Of a DNA stretch of 64,000 nt, positions 21,630 to 30,711 are shown piece after piece. The stretch spans positions 39,492 through 103,491 of the forward strand of contig JAHHTW010000003.1 in NCBI GenBank assembly GCA_020024265.1. Direction: 5' to 3'. The position numbers and the translations under genes are program-made. The notes under the pieces are model-generated. The model was not told the origin of the DNA. It searched no databases and saw only the letters and a program-made list of their open reading frames with translations. Numbering within the stretch: position 1 is the stretch's first letter; each line of letters starts with the position of its first letter. Source of the stretch: Anaerotignum sp. (lineage in GTDB: Bacteria > Bacillota > Clostridia > Lachnospirales > Anaerotignaceae).

Positions 21630-21713
21630 TTGGGGCTTTGCCCCAATACCCCACAAGGGACTTCGTCCCTTGACCCATTACAACGACCTTAGGGCATCGC
21701 CCTAAGGTCGTTG
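21630..21713 (+). repeat. Three consecutive short-loop hairpins after purL
   Basis: Three perfect hairpins, each with a 3-nt loop, follow one another: TTGGGGC/GCCCCAA (21630-21646), CAAGGGAC/GTCCCTTG (21654-21672) and a 15-bp stem CAACGACCTTAGGGC with its complement (21681-21713). The last can act as the pur terminator (TTGGTTT follows). The array shares stem words with the 97-bp repeats downstream and looks like a mobile or expanding intergenic repeat family. Confidence 0.75.
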
Positions 21714-21805
21714 GTTTATGCCAGAAAATATTTATAGTTTGGGATGAAGATGCAGGACAGCTCAAGGAATCAAACTCCTTGGCACTATGGTTCTTTGGCT
21801 TAGGT

Positions 21806-21987
21806 CTTTTTCAACGACATGTGGCGAAGCTGCTAATGGGTCAAGGGGTGAAACCCCTTGCAGGGAATTGGGACAGCGTCCCAAGGTCTTTTTTCATCCA
21901 AACTTTTTCAATGACATGTGGCGAAGCTGCTAACGGGTCAAGGGGTGAAACCCCTTGCAGGGAATTGGGACAGCGTCCCAAGGTCTT
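21806..21987 (+). repeat. Two direct copies of an 85-bp repeat at 97-bp period
   Basis: Copies at 21806-21890 and 21903-21987 are nearly identical (differences such as AACGAC/AATGAC and AATGGG/AACGGG). Each holds two hairpins, CAAGGGG/CCCCTTG and TTGGGAC/GTCCCAA. Open frames across this stretch are repeat-derived and not genes. Confidence 0.85.
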
Positions 21988-22011
21988 CTGCTCTTTCGCT
22001 TATGATATACA

Positions 22012-22040
22012 TTGAAAAGAAAGTGAGAGTTTGTTATAAT
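22012..22040 (+). promoter_or_regulatory. Sigma-A promoter of the lysA-like gene
   Basis: TTGAAA (22012-22017), 17-bp spacer, TATAAT (22035-22040). The in-frame ATG at 22039 overlaps the -10 box and so cannot be the start; the ATG at 22075 leaves a leader of about 28 nt. Confidence 0.8.
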
Positions 22041-22074
22041 GGGTATAAAATTTGTAGAAACGGAGTATAGACAA

Positions 22075-23331
22075 ATGAAAAAACCTTTTATCTCTTTGGA
22101 ACAAGCACAAGAAATAATAAAAAAATATCCAACCCCCTTTCATATTTATGACGAAAAGGGGATTCGTGAAAATGCAAGAATGGTCAATAAAGCATTTGCA
22201 TGGAACAAGGGTTTTCGTGAATATTTTGCCGTAAAGGCGACTCCGACACCCGGCATTTTGCAGGTGCTGAAGGAGGAGGGATGCGGTGCGGATTGCTCCT
22301 CGTACACAGAATTGAGAATCGCACAGGCATTGGGTATTACGGGGCATGATATTATGTTTTCCTCAAATGTAACACCTGAAGAGGATTTTGCACTGGCAGC
22401 AGAATTGGGTGCAATCATCAATTTTGATGATATCACACATATTCCCTTTTTTGAAAAAATTGCAAAGATTCCGGAAACCGTATGTTGTCGGTATAATCCT
22501 GGTGGTATGTTTCAAGTAAGCAATGAAATTATGGATAATCCGGGAGATGCCAAATATGGTATGACAAAGGAACAAATCAAACAGGCTTTTGCTATGCTGA
22601 AGGAAAAAGGTGCAAAGCATTTTGGGATTCACTCCTTTTTGGCAAGCAGTACAAGTTCTAATGTATATTATCCGATGCTTTCTAAAATTTTGTTTGAACT
22701 GGCAGTAGAACTCAAAAATGAATTGGATATCCATATTTCATTCATCAATCTCTCTGGTGGAGTAGGGATTCCGTATCACCCGGACGAAGTGGGCTGCGAC
22801 ATTATGGCAATCGGAGAAGGTGTACATCAAGTATACGATGAAGTGCTGCTGCCGGCTGGCATGGATGATGTTGCGATTTTTACAGAAATGGGACGGTATA
22901 TGCTTGCGCCCTACGGCGCACTGGTTTCACAGGTGATACATGAAAAGCATATTTATAAAGACTATATGGGATTGGATGCCTGTGCAGTCAATTTGATGCG
23001 CCCCGCAATGTATGGAGCATATCATCATATGACTGTTTTGGGCAAGGAGTCTGTCCCTTGCGACCATCAGTACGATGTAACCGGAGGACTTTGTGAAAAT
23101 AATGATAAATTTGCTGTAGACCGTATGTTGCCGAAAATGGAAATCGGTGATATTGTCTATATTCATGATACTGGTGCACATGGCCATTCTATGGGCTATA
23201 ATTATAATGGCAAGCTGCGTTCCGCAGAGCTTTTGTTAAAAGAAAATGGCACAATAGAAATGATTCGCCGTGCCGAAACAGAACAAGATTATTTCGCAAC
23301 ATTTGATTTTACTGGTTTGTTTGACAAATGA
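22075..23331 (+). CDS. lysA: Diaminopimelate decarboxylase family PLP enzyme
   Basis: Fold-type III PLP decarboxylase of the DapDC/ornithine-decarboxylase group, expected to turn meso-diaminopimelate into lysine. 418 residues: PLP lysine Lys54 in YFAVKATPTP, the glycine-rich NLSGGVGIPY, EMGRYMLAPYG and the catalytic-Cys segment GGLCENNDKFAVDR (CESGD in classical LysA). The insertion pattern is that of a divergent clostridial branch, so another basic amino or diamino acid remains possible as substrate. GGAG lies nine bases before the ATG at 22075, which is also behind a clear promoter. Single gene. Confidence 0.8.
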   Translation: MKKPFISLEQAQEIIKKYPTPFHIYDEKGIRENARMVNKAFAWNKGFREYFAVKATPTPGILQVLKEEGCGADCSSYTELRIAQALGITGHDIMFSSNVTPEEDFALAAELGAIINFDDITHIPFFEKIAKIPETVCCRYNPGGMFQVSNEIMDNPGDAKYGMTKEQIKQAFAMLKEKGAKHFGIHSFLASSTSSNVYYPMLSKILFELAVELKNELDIHISFINLSGGVGIPYHPDEVGCDIMAIGEGVHQVYDEVLLPAGMDDVAIFTEMGRYMLAPYGALVSQVIHEKHIYKDYMGLDACAVNLMRPAMYGAYHHMTVLGKESVPCDHQYDVTGGLCENNDKFAVDRMLPKMEIGDIVYIHDTGAHGHSMGYNYNGKLRSAELLLKENGTIEMIRRAETEQDYFATFDFTGLFDK

Positions 23332-23519
23332 TGAGTATCCTACCTTTGACAAACCCAATTGCCAAAAGTTTTGATACATACCACTTTCGGACATCATGCG
23401 TCTGAAAAAGTTCGATGAGTGGATCAGAGAAACAAATCCCATACAAAAGTTTCAGATAAGAATGTATGGTAAAAAGGCACTGTAATGTTTATGCAAAAGC
23501 ACATAAGGAGGAAGAACCT

Positions 23520-24713
23520 ATGGAAAAAACCATCAAAGAAATTGCAATAGACGGCGCATCGCAGGCACTGCCGCAAATTTTAGAGCTATTGGAGCAGATC
23601 TGCAATTTGGATAGTGGTAGTGAAAACGAAGCAGGAAATCAGCAGGTCATTGCACTGTTGAAGCCTCTGTTTACAAGGCTGGGTGCAAGTGTAGAGGAAG
23701 TGTATGAAGCAGGGCTTGGCACACATCTTGTGGTGCGTGTTCTTCCGGAACAGCAGATACGAGGAGGCAAAATGCTTCTTATGGCACATCTGGATACTGT
23801 GTTTCCGGTAGGCGCTGCGGCGGAGCATCCATTTCATATAGAAGATGATTGGGCATATGGTCTGGGTGTTGGAGATTGTAAATGCGGCGTGTTGATTTCT
23901 TTGTTTGGGGCGTTGATTTTGAAGGAAGCCGGTTTGTTGCCACCTTGGGAATTGACATACATATTCAACTGTGATGAAGAAATTGGTTCCGGATCTGGTT
24001 GCAAGCTTTTTGAAAGAGAGGCAAAGGATGCCGATTGTGCTTTGGTATTTGAAGGCGGAAGAGAGGCAGAGGGTAAGCTGCACTTTGTAACTGCACGCAG
24101 AGGTGTCATATTGGGCGATATTGATGTCAAGGGGAAGGAAGCACATGCAGGCAGTGCATATTTGGAAGGGCATAGTGCGGTACATGAACTGGCACAGCAG
24201 ATTGTGCGTCTGTACACATTCAATGATATGGAAAAGAAAATTTATTATAATGTTGCACCTATTTCCGGTGGACGTCCAAATGGTGTGGTAGCTGGACATG
24301 CACATGGGCAATTCTGTGTTGCTGGGCTGCCGAGCAGTGAGGATTTCAAAATGGTAGAGCAAAAGCTTGCTTCTATGCCCAATCATGTCACGGTAGAAGG
24401 GTGTACGGTAGATGTTACATGGAAAACACTTTTTCCTGCAATGGAGCGTACAGAAAAAAGCGGCAAGCTGTATGATTGCGTGAAAGCAGCAGCTGGCATT
24501 TTGGGATTGGAAACGGAGGAGGTTGCTGACCCCTGCGCAACAGATGCAGCATGGATTTCCTCTTTTGGTGTGCCGGCGATTGATGCATTGTCTGCCATTG
24601 AGGTGGATATTCATACTATGGAGGAACATGTCAATATTCCTTCCATTGTACAGCGTACAGCGCTTGCTGTTTTGATCATCCATACTGTATGTGAAAACTT
24701 CAAAGCAGAGTAA
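23520..24713 (+). CDS. M20 family metallopeptidase (carboxypeptidase G2-like)
   Basis: Zinc exopeptidase or amidohydrolase of the M20 family, probably cytoplasmic (no signal peptide). The 397 residues show the expected metal ligands: His in MAHLDTVFP, bridging Asp in GLGVGDCKCG, the EE pair in FNCDEEIGSGSG, an Asp/Glu in VFEGGRE, and a C-terminal His in DIHTMEEHV; the dimerisation lid lies between. Closest in layout to glutamate carboxypeptidases that cut C-terminal Glu from folate-like or peptide substrates; the true substrate is unknown. Start at 23520 behind AAGGAGGAAG. Nothing notable is seen in the 188 bp before it. A strong terminator follows. Confidence 0.85.
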   Translation: MEKTIKEIAIDGASQALPQILELLEQICNLDSGSENEAGNQQVIALLKPLFTRLGASVEEVYEAGLGTHLVVRVLPEQQIRGGKMLLMAHLDTVFPVGAAAEHPFHIEDDWAYGLGVGDCKCGVLISLFGALILKEAGLLPPWELTYIFNCDEEIGSGSGCKLFEREAKDADCALVFEGGREAEGKLHFVTARRGVILGDIDVKGKEAHAGSAYLEGHSAVHELAQQIVRLYTFNDMEKKIYYNVAPISGGRPNGVVAGHAHGQFCVAGLPSSEDFKMVEQKLASMPNHVTVEGCTVDVTWKTLFPAMERTEKSGKLYDCVKAAAGILGLETEEVADPCATDAAWISSFGVPAIDALSAIEVDIHTMEEHVNIPSIVQRTALAVLIIHTVCENFKAE

Positions 24714-24714
24714 T

Positions 24715-24752
24715 AAAAAAATGCCATTACGATATCGTAATGGCATTTTTTG
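24715..24752. terminator. Bidirectional terminator
   Basis: A perfect palindrome at 24721-24746 (ATGCCATTACGAT and complement) flanked by A6 and T6 ends the M20 gene on the plus strand. It can also end the minus-strand MBOAT/DHHW transcript. Confidence 0.9.
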
Positions 24753-24827
24753 CAATATGGTTTTGGTTCATATGTTGTTCAGGGCATCTCAGAATCTCAT
24801 TTTATATGCATGTGCCTAATCGTGTGT

Positions 24828-26060
24828 TTATTGTTTTGTTACTGCGGAAGGAACTTCATAGGTAATCATACCATTTCCGTTCAAATCCAAATATTGATTG
24901 CTGTTGCGTACACATATTACATAGTCCGGATGATACTGCTGCACATAAGCCAAAATACCCTGCGTCAAATAGTTTGTTTCTCTTAAATCCACATAGATAC
25001 TTTTATCAAATCCCGTATATAGCAGTGTTTCCAGTGGATTGGTAAAGGAATCCCCAAACAAAAGCAATGTGGGTAATTCCTTACGATTTGTTTCTATGAT
25101 ACACTCTGCTCGGTTGCCGCCGTTATAACAATCATACGTTACCCATGCATTTGGGTTCTTTGGAATGTCATAGAGCGTGGCATCAGCTTCATTACCCATA
25201 ATATACCGCTGAAAGGGAATCGACTGTTTGGGAACACCGATCACCAGTACATCTTCGTTTGTAAACTGCCCAAACCGTTTTCGGTTGCGTGAACCCATAA
25301 AGGGATTGGGTAGAGTTTGAAAATCCAAATCGGAATCTGTCAGCACCGGCAAATTTTGTTCCCTCCCTTGATTGATGGTTTGCATGATAGCTTGATAGGT
25401 ATAGAATGCGCCATAATAATTATAATGATGATCGGTGGTATTGTAGATCCAATCCGGATGCCCCATATCATCGAATACCTGTCCCATGTCTAAAAAGGAA
25501 ATGCCATGTTCATATAGTCCATGAAAGAATGTTGACTGCATCATTTGGTACGATGCTTTTGGATTTCCGGTAAAAAAAGGATAATCCTGTTCAAAATATA
25601 CGTTTTGCTCAGGTATGCCTACATAGAGGAATGTACCTCCGTAGCGATTGACTGCATCGTTGAGCGTGGATAGACGAGAAGCCATTTCCTGTGTCAGATC
25701 ATGGACATCTTGGTTGTTCTCTTGGTTGAAAGACAAAAGAGGAAGCAATTTTTTTCCATCGCTGCTTTCAAGAGTATTCCCAATGACAGGCTTTTTCAGT
25801 ATATTTTGGCTGACAAGGGCATATTGCTCCAGCATCCACTCCCTTTCGGCAATATGCTCTTTGAGGTATGTTTCCCATTCAGCACAATATGTTCCTGTCC
25901 AGAAAGCATCCTTGGTATATGTGGGAGGAAGTGCCAAATTGCGATTTTCGTAAAAGGAAAATTGCTCGGTATCGGTAATCTGGGTATGATAACAGGTGAG
26001 CCCAACAAATGAAGCAAAGGCGCCAATCAGCAAAAGATTGCTTATATATTTCAAATTCAT
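24828..26060 (-). CDS. DHHW family / AlgJ-like exported protein, MBOAT partner
   Basis: Predicted membrane-anchored extracytoplasmic SGNH-like acetyltransferase that works with the neighbouring MBOAT protein. Residues 5-23 form an N-terminal signal anchor. The DHHYNYYG motif near the middle and LLFGDSFTNPL (GDS-type nucleophile region) near residue 335 are typical of the DHHW/AlgX-AlgJ group. 410 residues. Lies 19 bp after the MBOAT gene in the same operon. By family, the pair would transfer acetyl groups onto a cell-surface polysaccharide or wall polymer; the polymer cannot be named from the sequence. Confidence 0.8.
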   Translation of the reverse strand: MNLKYISNLLLIGAFASFVGLTCYHTQITDTEQFSFYENRNLALPPTYTKDAFWTGTYCAEWETYLKEHIAEREWMLEQYALVSQNILKKPVIGNTLESSDGKKLLPLLSFNQENNQDVHDLTQEMASRLSTLNDAVNRYGGTFLYVGIPEQNVYFEQDYPFFTGNPKASYQMMQSTFFHGLYEHGISFLDMGQVFDDMGHPDWIYNTTDHHYNYYGAFYTYQAIMQTINQGREQNLPVLTDSDLDFQTLPNPFMGSRNRKRFGQFTNEDVLVIGVPKQSIPFQRYIMGNEADATLYDIPKNPNAWVTYDCYNGGNRAECIIETNRKELPTLLLFGDSFTNPLETLLYTGFDKSIYVDLRETNYLTQGILAYVQQYHPDYVICVRNSNQYLDLNGNGMITYEVPSAVTKQ

Positions 26061-26079
26061 TTGTATTGATCCTCCTTAT

Positions 26080-27516
26080 TTAAAATCGAAAATATATAAA
26101 AGGATTGAAACTGGTATTGACGAGCGTCACAACACTAAGAAGCAGTATGATGCATGTATATGCATTTGCTGACAATATCCACACATTTTCCATCCAAGCA
26201 GAAAATTTTACTGGTTTGATATGTTGCATGAGTATGCTGCGCCAAGGCAGGGCAGCAATTACGGCTATTATGAGTTCTGCTTTATATTCCAGTATCAGGT
26301 ATAAAAATTGATGATCCGCAAGGCAACGGGTACCAATGCCGAATAATCCGGCAAAATAAGACCATGCCGACGACATATTGGTGGAATTGAATAATACCCA
26401 CCCAAACATAATCAGCAACAATGCATAGATATGCTGCATCCAGATCGGGATGCGCAGCAAGTATTTGCCCAACCATAGTTTTTCAATCAGCAGCAGTATA
26501 CCAAAATACAGCCCCCAGCAGATGAAATTCCAACTGGCGCCATGCCAGAATCCTGTGAGCAGCCACACAACAGCAATATTGCGTATCCACTGTAAATGAC
26601 CGCATCGGTTACCGCCTAATGGAATGTATACATAATCTCGAAACCATGTAGAGAGAGAAATGTGCCAACGTCGCCAAAATTCCGTGATGGATTTTGAGAT
26701 ATAGGGATAATGAAAGTTTTCCAGAAATTCAAAGCCAAACATGCGCCCCAGACCAATCGCCATATCACTGTAACCGGAAAAGTCATAGTAAATATGCAGG
26801 GTATATGCTGCCATACAAAGCCATAGTGTTGCGCTGCTCACATCCATCATGGGATGTCCAAACGCCTGTGCTGCAATCAGTCCCATGGTATTGCCAATCA
26901 AAACCTTTTTTGCAAGACCGATGGCAAAGCGCCTGAGACCGGAAGCAAATTGGTTGACACTCTCTGTACGGCATGTAATTTGTTCTGCCACAGTTTCATA
27001 GCGTACGATAGGTCCAGCAATGAGCTGTGGAAACATAGAGATATACAATGCCACATGCAAAGGGTTTTTCTGTACTTTGGCTGTACCATGGTATACATCT
27101 GCAACGTAGGAAAGCCCCTGAAAGGTAAAAAAGGAGATACCAATGGGCATGACGATTTCCAGCGCATGAAATTGCTGTCCCATTACAGCATAGAAATTCT
27201 CTAAAAAGAAATTGGTGTATTTGTAATAGCAGAGTATGCCAAGGTTGCAAAGCACAGAAATTACCAAAACCCACTTGCTGATTGTATACTGTTTTCGTTT
27301 TTGCGTGTACCATACCAATAAACCGAAGATATTGTTGATCAATATGGAAAAAAGCATAACAAACAGAAATTTTGGCCCGCCAAATCCGTAAAATACCAGA
27401 CTGAACAGCAGCAAAACCACATTTCGTATGCGGCGAAAACGTGCAGGTACAATAAAATAGCAAAGCAGCACTGCTGGTAAAAAGTAAAATATAAAGCTGA
27501 TGCTGGAAAACAGCAT
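26080..27516 (-). CDS. MBOAT family O-acyltransferase (AlgI/PatA-like)
   Basis: Polytopic membrane protein, 478 residues, that passes acyl groups (usually acetyl) across the membrane. MBOAT hallmarks are present: YYDFSGYSDMAIGLGRMFGF, EFWRRWHISLSTWFRDYVY and the catalytic His in GFWHGASWNF. Many hydrophobic segments, N-terminal segment LFSSISFIFYFLP. First gene of a two-gene operon with the DHHW protein; a promoter with 17-bp spacing sits 55-80 bp upstream. Confidence 0.92.
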   Translation of the reverse strand: MLFSSISFIFYFLPAVLLCYFIVPARFRRIRNVVLLLFSLVFYGFGGPKFLFVMLFSILINNIFGLLVWYTQKRKQYTISKWVLVISVLCNLGILCYYKYTNFFLENFYAVMGQQFHALEIVMPIGISFFTFQGLSYVADVYHGTAKVQKNPLHVALYISMFPQLIAGPIVRYETVAEQITCRTESVNQFASGLRRFAIGLAKKVLIGNTMGLIAAQAFGHPMMDVSSATLWLCMAAYTLHIYYDFSGYSDMAIGLGRMFGFEFLENFHYPYISKSITEFWRRWHISLSTWFRDYVYIPLGGNRCGHLQWIRNIAVVWLLTGFWHGASWNFICWGLYFGILLLIEKLWLGKYLLRIPIWMQHIYALLLIMFGWVLFNSTNMSSAWSYFAGLFGIGTRCLADHQFLYLILEYKAELIIAVIAALPWRSILMQHIKPVKFSAWMENVWILSANAYTCIILLLSVVTLVNTSFNPFIYFRF

Positions 27517-27569
27517 GTCCTTTCCCCTCCTATGATTCTGTTTCTAAGGCAAGTTTTCGTCATTTACTC

Positions 27570-27598
27570 ATTTTAATATGATTTTTCGTTGTCGTCAA
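27570..27598 (-). promoter_or_regulatory. Sigma-A promoter of the MBOAT operon
   Basis: Minus strand: TTGACG (27598-27593), 17-bp spacer, TAAAAT (27575-27570). The rest of the 412-bp divergent gap up to the chemoreceptor gene is A/T-rich and shows no other clear signal; in particular no convincing flagellar-type promoter was found for the chemoreceptor. Confidence 0.7.
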
Positions 27599-27928
27599 AT
27601 TCCTATGAGGGTGGTTTTCCCTTGAGGAAAGTATCGTCTGAAAATCTTATGAATACTTGCGCTTCGGAAGTTTGTGCTACATTTCCTTTTTGATTTTTTA
27701 TAGAAAATATATCCAATTATTATTGCTTTTTTTGAAATAATGTAGTACGATATATTTCGATTAGATAGCTATCAAAAAATGATGTATTTTGACAAAATCA
27801 TTGGAACCATAAGGGGAAATCAGAACAGGGGTGTAGAATGTGCAACCATAAAAATCTGATTTTACAGTTGTTTGACTGGGTATGAAGTATGTAAAAACTT
27901 TGAAATTTGTTAGGAGGATGAAATGTAA

Positions 27929-29731
27929 ATGAAAAACATGAAAGTCAAAAAGAAATTGATTTTGAGTCTGGGCATCGTTGTTTGTCTGAGTGTGATTATG
28001 GCAATTGGCGGAAGTATCGGCATGAATGTCTTAAAGGGACAAATTGATATTTTGGCAAATCGAACGATTCCAAATACAGAACGTGTATGGGAAGCAAACC
28101 GTAATCTGCAAAGCGAAGCAGCCTATCTCGTGACGGCATTGATGGAAAAAGATCCTGTGCAATCAGAGGAATACCTCAAGGGAGCTATGGAAGAAATTGA
28201 GAGAAATAAAATTTTATTAAAAGACTTTTCTGCCTCCACATCTGTTAGTAAAGAACTTCTGAATGAACTTGATCAAATCATAAAAAAACAAGATCCATAT
28301 CGCGAATCATTCCACAAATATGCACGTCTGAATACCGAAGAAGGGGATAAAAAAGCTTACGAAATCTTTGAAGCAAATTTATTGCCTTTGCTGATTGAAG
28401 AATCGGATTATCTGCGTTCGGTAACAGCAGAGCAGAGTGCGCTGCGCGTAGAAAGACTTGAAAGGGCATATACAGTATACCATACATTGCTGATTGCTCT
28501 TGCTGCTTTGGTGATTGCAGGTGTTGCTGTAGCATTGGTGATTACAAAGAAATTGATGAGTACCATTGTTCCTCCTTTAACACAAATCAAAGAAGCTTCT
28601 CAAGCATTGGCAAAAGGTGATTTTGATGCACATCTTACATACGAAAGCAGAGATGAATTTGGTGAAACATGTACAGCACTTCGGGATAGTCAAGCAACAT
28701 TGAAAGCAATTATTGAAGATGAATGTATGCTTTTGGGCGAAATTGCAAAGGGGAATTTCGATATTCATTCCAATATGCCGGAGGCATATGTAGGCGGTTT
28801 GGAACCGTTGCTGAGTTCTTTGCGTCAGATCGTGCTGGATTTGAGTGACATGCTTTCTCAAATCAATAATGGTGCAGAGCAGGTAGCTGCTGGCGCAGAT
28901 CAGGTTTCCACAGGCGCGCAGGCACTTGCGCAGGGTGCAACACAGCAAGCAAGTGCGGTAGAAGAATTGTCTGCTACCATCAATGAAATTTCTGCAAGTG
29001 CGCAAAATAATGCAAAAAGTGCAGAGAGAGCGATGGAACTGTCTAAAAAATCCGGTGAGCATGTACAGGAAAGCGCAGATGATATTGAAGAAATGGTTCA
29101 GGCAATGGAAAAAATTTCTCAATCTTCTCAGAAGATTGGTCAGATCATTGCTGCGATCGAAAATATTGCTTTCCAGACCAATATTTTGGCACTCAATGCA
29201 GCAGTAGAAGCAGCAAGAGCAGGCAGTGCGGGCAAAGGCTTTGCAGTGGTTGCGGATGAAGTAAGAAATCTGGCAGCAAAATCTGATGAATCTGCAAAGG
29301 CTACAAAAGAATTGATTTCCAATTCTATCCAAGCGGTACAAAATGGTGAAGAAATTGTGCAGAGAGTTGCAAAATCTCTGGAAGAAACAAAAGAAGCTAC
29401 CAATACTTCTGTTGAGGAGATTATAGAAATTACACGTGCAATCGAAGCAGATGCAAACTCTATTACACAGGTGAAGGAAGGCATTGATCAGATCGCTTCT
29501 GTAGTACAAACAAACTCTGCAACCAGTGAAGAATCCGCAGCATCCAGTGAAGAATTGTCTTCTCAGGCAAGCATCATCAAAGGCTTACTGGCTCGTTTTA
29601 GTTTGGCAAATACAAACAATTATGCTGCATCACCCACTTATAGTGCAACACAGACTCCTGTTTCCAGTGTAGATTACGAAAGTCCCGCAATGGACTATAA
29701 CAACGACTACTCTATGTTCAGCAAATATTAA
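27929..29731 (+). CDS. Methyl-accepting chemotaxis protein
   Basis: Transmembrane chemoreceptor, 600 residues. TM1 at about 8-31, a helical extracytoplasmic sensor domain of about 150 residues (four-helix-bundle type, rich in [14 protein letters not shown] helices), TM2 near 185-207, HAMP near 210-262, and a long coiled-coil signalling domain. The conserved hairpin tip is intact ([20 protein letters not shown], then [15 protein letters not shown]). The C-terminal 40 residues form a flexible Ser/Thr/Asn/Tyr-rich tail without an NWETF-type pentapeptide. AGGAGG lies 11 bases before the ATG; the ATG at codon 4 is an alternative start. Ligand unknown. Confidence 0.95.
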   Translation: MKNMKVKKKLILSLGIVVCLSVIMAIGGSIGMNVLKGQIDILANRTIPNTERVWEANRNLQSEAAYLVTALMEKDPVQSEEYLKGAMEEIERNKILLKDFSASTSVSKELLNELDQIIKKQDPYRESFHKYARLNTEEGDKKAYEIFEANLLPLLIEESDYLRSVTAEQSALRVERLERAYTVYHTLLIALAALVIAGVAVALVITKKLMSTIVPPLTQIKEASQALAKGDFDAHLTYESRDEFGETCTALRDSQATLKAIIEDECMLLGEIAKGNFDIHSNMPEAYVGGLEPLLSSLRQIVLDLSDMLSQINNGAEQVAAGADQVSTGAQALAQGATQQASAVEELSATINEISASAQNNAKSAERAMELSKKSGEHVQESADDIEEMVQAMEKISQSSQKIGQIIAAIENIAFQTNILALNAAVEAARAGSAGKGFAVVADEVRNLAAKSDESAKATKELISNSIQAVQNGEEIVQRVAKSLEETKEATNTSVEEIIEITRAIEADANSITQVKEGIDQIASVVQTNSATSEESAASSEELSSQASIIKGLLARFSLANTNNYAASPTYSATQTPVSSVDYESPAMDYNNDYSMFSKY

Positions 29732-29760
29732 ACAATACGGATATTTCTGAATGATGATGC

Positions 29761-29797
29761 AAAGTCAGCGGTTACTCTTAGAGCAACCGCTGACTTT
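29761..29797 (+). terminator. Hairpin after the chemoreceptor gene
   Basis: Perfect 13-bp stem AAAGTCAGCGGTT/AACCGCTGACTTT with an 11-nt loop. The T-tract is weak (TTTGTGATATTT) but position and strength suit a terminator. Confidence 0.65.
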
Positions 29798-29983
29798 GTG
29801 ATATTTATGGGCAATCATATTGGTAACATATATACATATGATTTCGAGTATCATACCAAAGATCCTATGACCATAAGAAAGAAAAATACTCTGTGTCAGC
29901 CAACTATTTTCTGTTGGTATTATTTGTATCATACAAATAGAGAGCAAGCAATATGTGGTAGAAAGCAAAGGGGAGGAACTTAG

Positions 29984-30463
29984 ATGAAAAATGATTGGCA
30001 AATCTTGATTGGTGACCAAAAATACAGCATTCAAGTAACGGCGACAAAGGCAATCATCAACAATGAAGTTTTCAAATTATCCAAGCTGCCTTATCAAAGA
30101 CAGGCATGGTTTTTTCGTGAAACCAGACTTCCCATTGATGGTGCGGAAGTGCTTCTGGCTCCAGGAATGACAAAAATGCGATTGATTGTCAATGGCATTG
30201 ATGTTGTCACACAACAGCCATACCAGTCTATGGATAGAATGCCTGCATGGGCATATCTCTTTTTTGCGATCCATATATGTAATTTGATGAATGGAATGGT
30301 TGGTGGGATATTGGCAGGCTGTGGAATCTTTTTGACGGCTCGTGTGGCAACACTGCCTGATTATAGCACAGCCAGAAAAGTGCTTTATAGTATATTGATT
30401 TTATGCGGCTCAGTCATCATACTTTTCGCTGTCGTATTCCTACTATCCATGCTGTTTTTCTAA
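29984..30463 (+). CDS. Small membrane protein of unknown function
   Basis: 159 residues, not recognised. The first 85 residues are soluble and beta-rich in appearance (ILIGDQKYSIQVTATKAIIN). Two hydrophobic segments follow (about 88-115 and 132-158), so it is probably anchored with both ends on the same side. A strong GGGGAGG ribosome site precedes the ATG and a terminator follows 65 bp later, which supports it as a real single gene. Confidence 0.7.
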   Translation: MKNDWQILIGDQKYSIQVTATKAIINNEVFKLSKLPYQRQAWFFRETRLPIDGAEVLLAPGMTKMRLIVNGIDVVTQQPYQSMDRMPAWAYLFFAIHICNLMNGMVGGILAGCGIFLTARVATLPDYSTARKVLYSILILCGSVIILFAVVFLLSMLFF

Positions 30464-30529
30464 ATCAAAAGAGGATACATCGCAGAAACAAAGGCAATAT
30501 ATACCATGCTATATCAAGAATGTTCCGGA

Positions 30530-30560
30530 AAGATACTCACACATCAAGAGTATCTTTTTG
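30530..30560 (+). terminator. Terminator after the small membrane protein
   Basis: Stem AAGATACTC/GAGTATCTT with a 9-nt loop, then TTT. Lies 65 bp after the stop codon. Confidence 0.7.
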
Positions 30561-30618
30561 GCATAACCCAATAAAACGCCTCTGCTGTGCATGTGGGATT
30601 GATGGCTTCGGCTTCAAG

Positions 30619-30667
30619 AAAAAACCTCCTATGTTTTCCAGACATAAGAAAACATGGGAGGTTTTTC
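30619..30667. terminator. Bidirectional terminator between convergent genes
   Basis: Long stem of A5CCTCC(T)ATGTTTT and its complement with one G-U pair, flanked by A and T runs. It sits 45 bp after the stop of the minus-strand HTH gene and can stop both strands. Confidence 0.8.
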
Positions 30668-30711
30668 TGTTTTATAATACAATCAATGGTTCGTAGGTTA
30701 TGAAACCTATA

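Noticed and set aside
21779..22015. 78-codon open frame on the plus strand
   Set aside because: It runs across the two 85-bp hairpin repeats, has repeated peptide segments from them and no ribosome site; repeat artefact.
27740..27790. Possible sigma-D promoter (TACGATAT) before the chemoreceptor gene
   Set aside because: No TAAA-like -35 element at 14-16 bp; the match is too poor.
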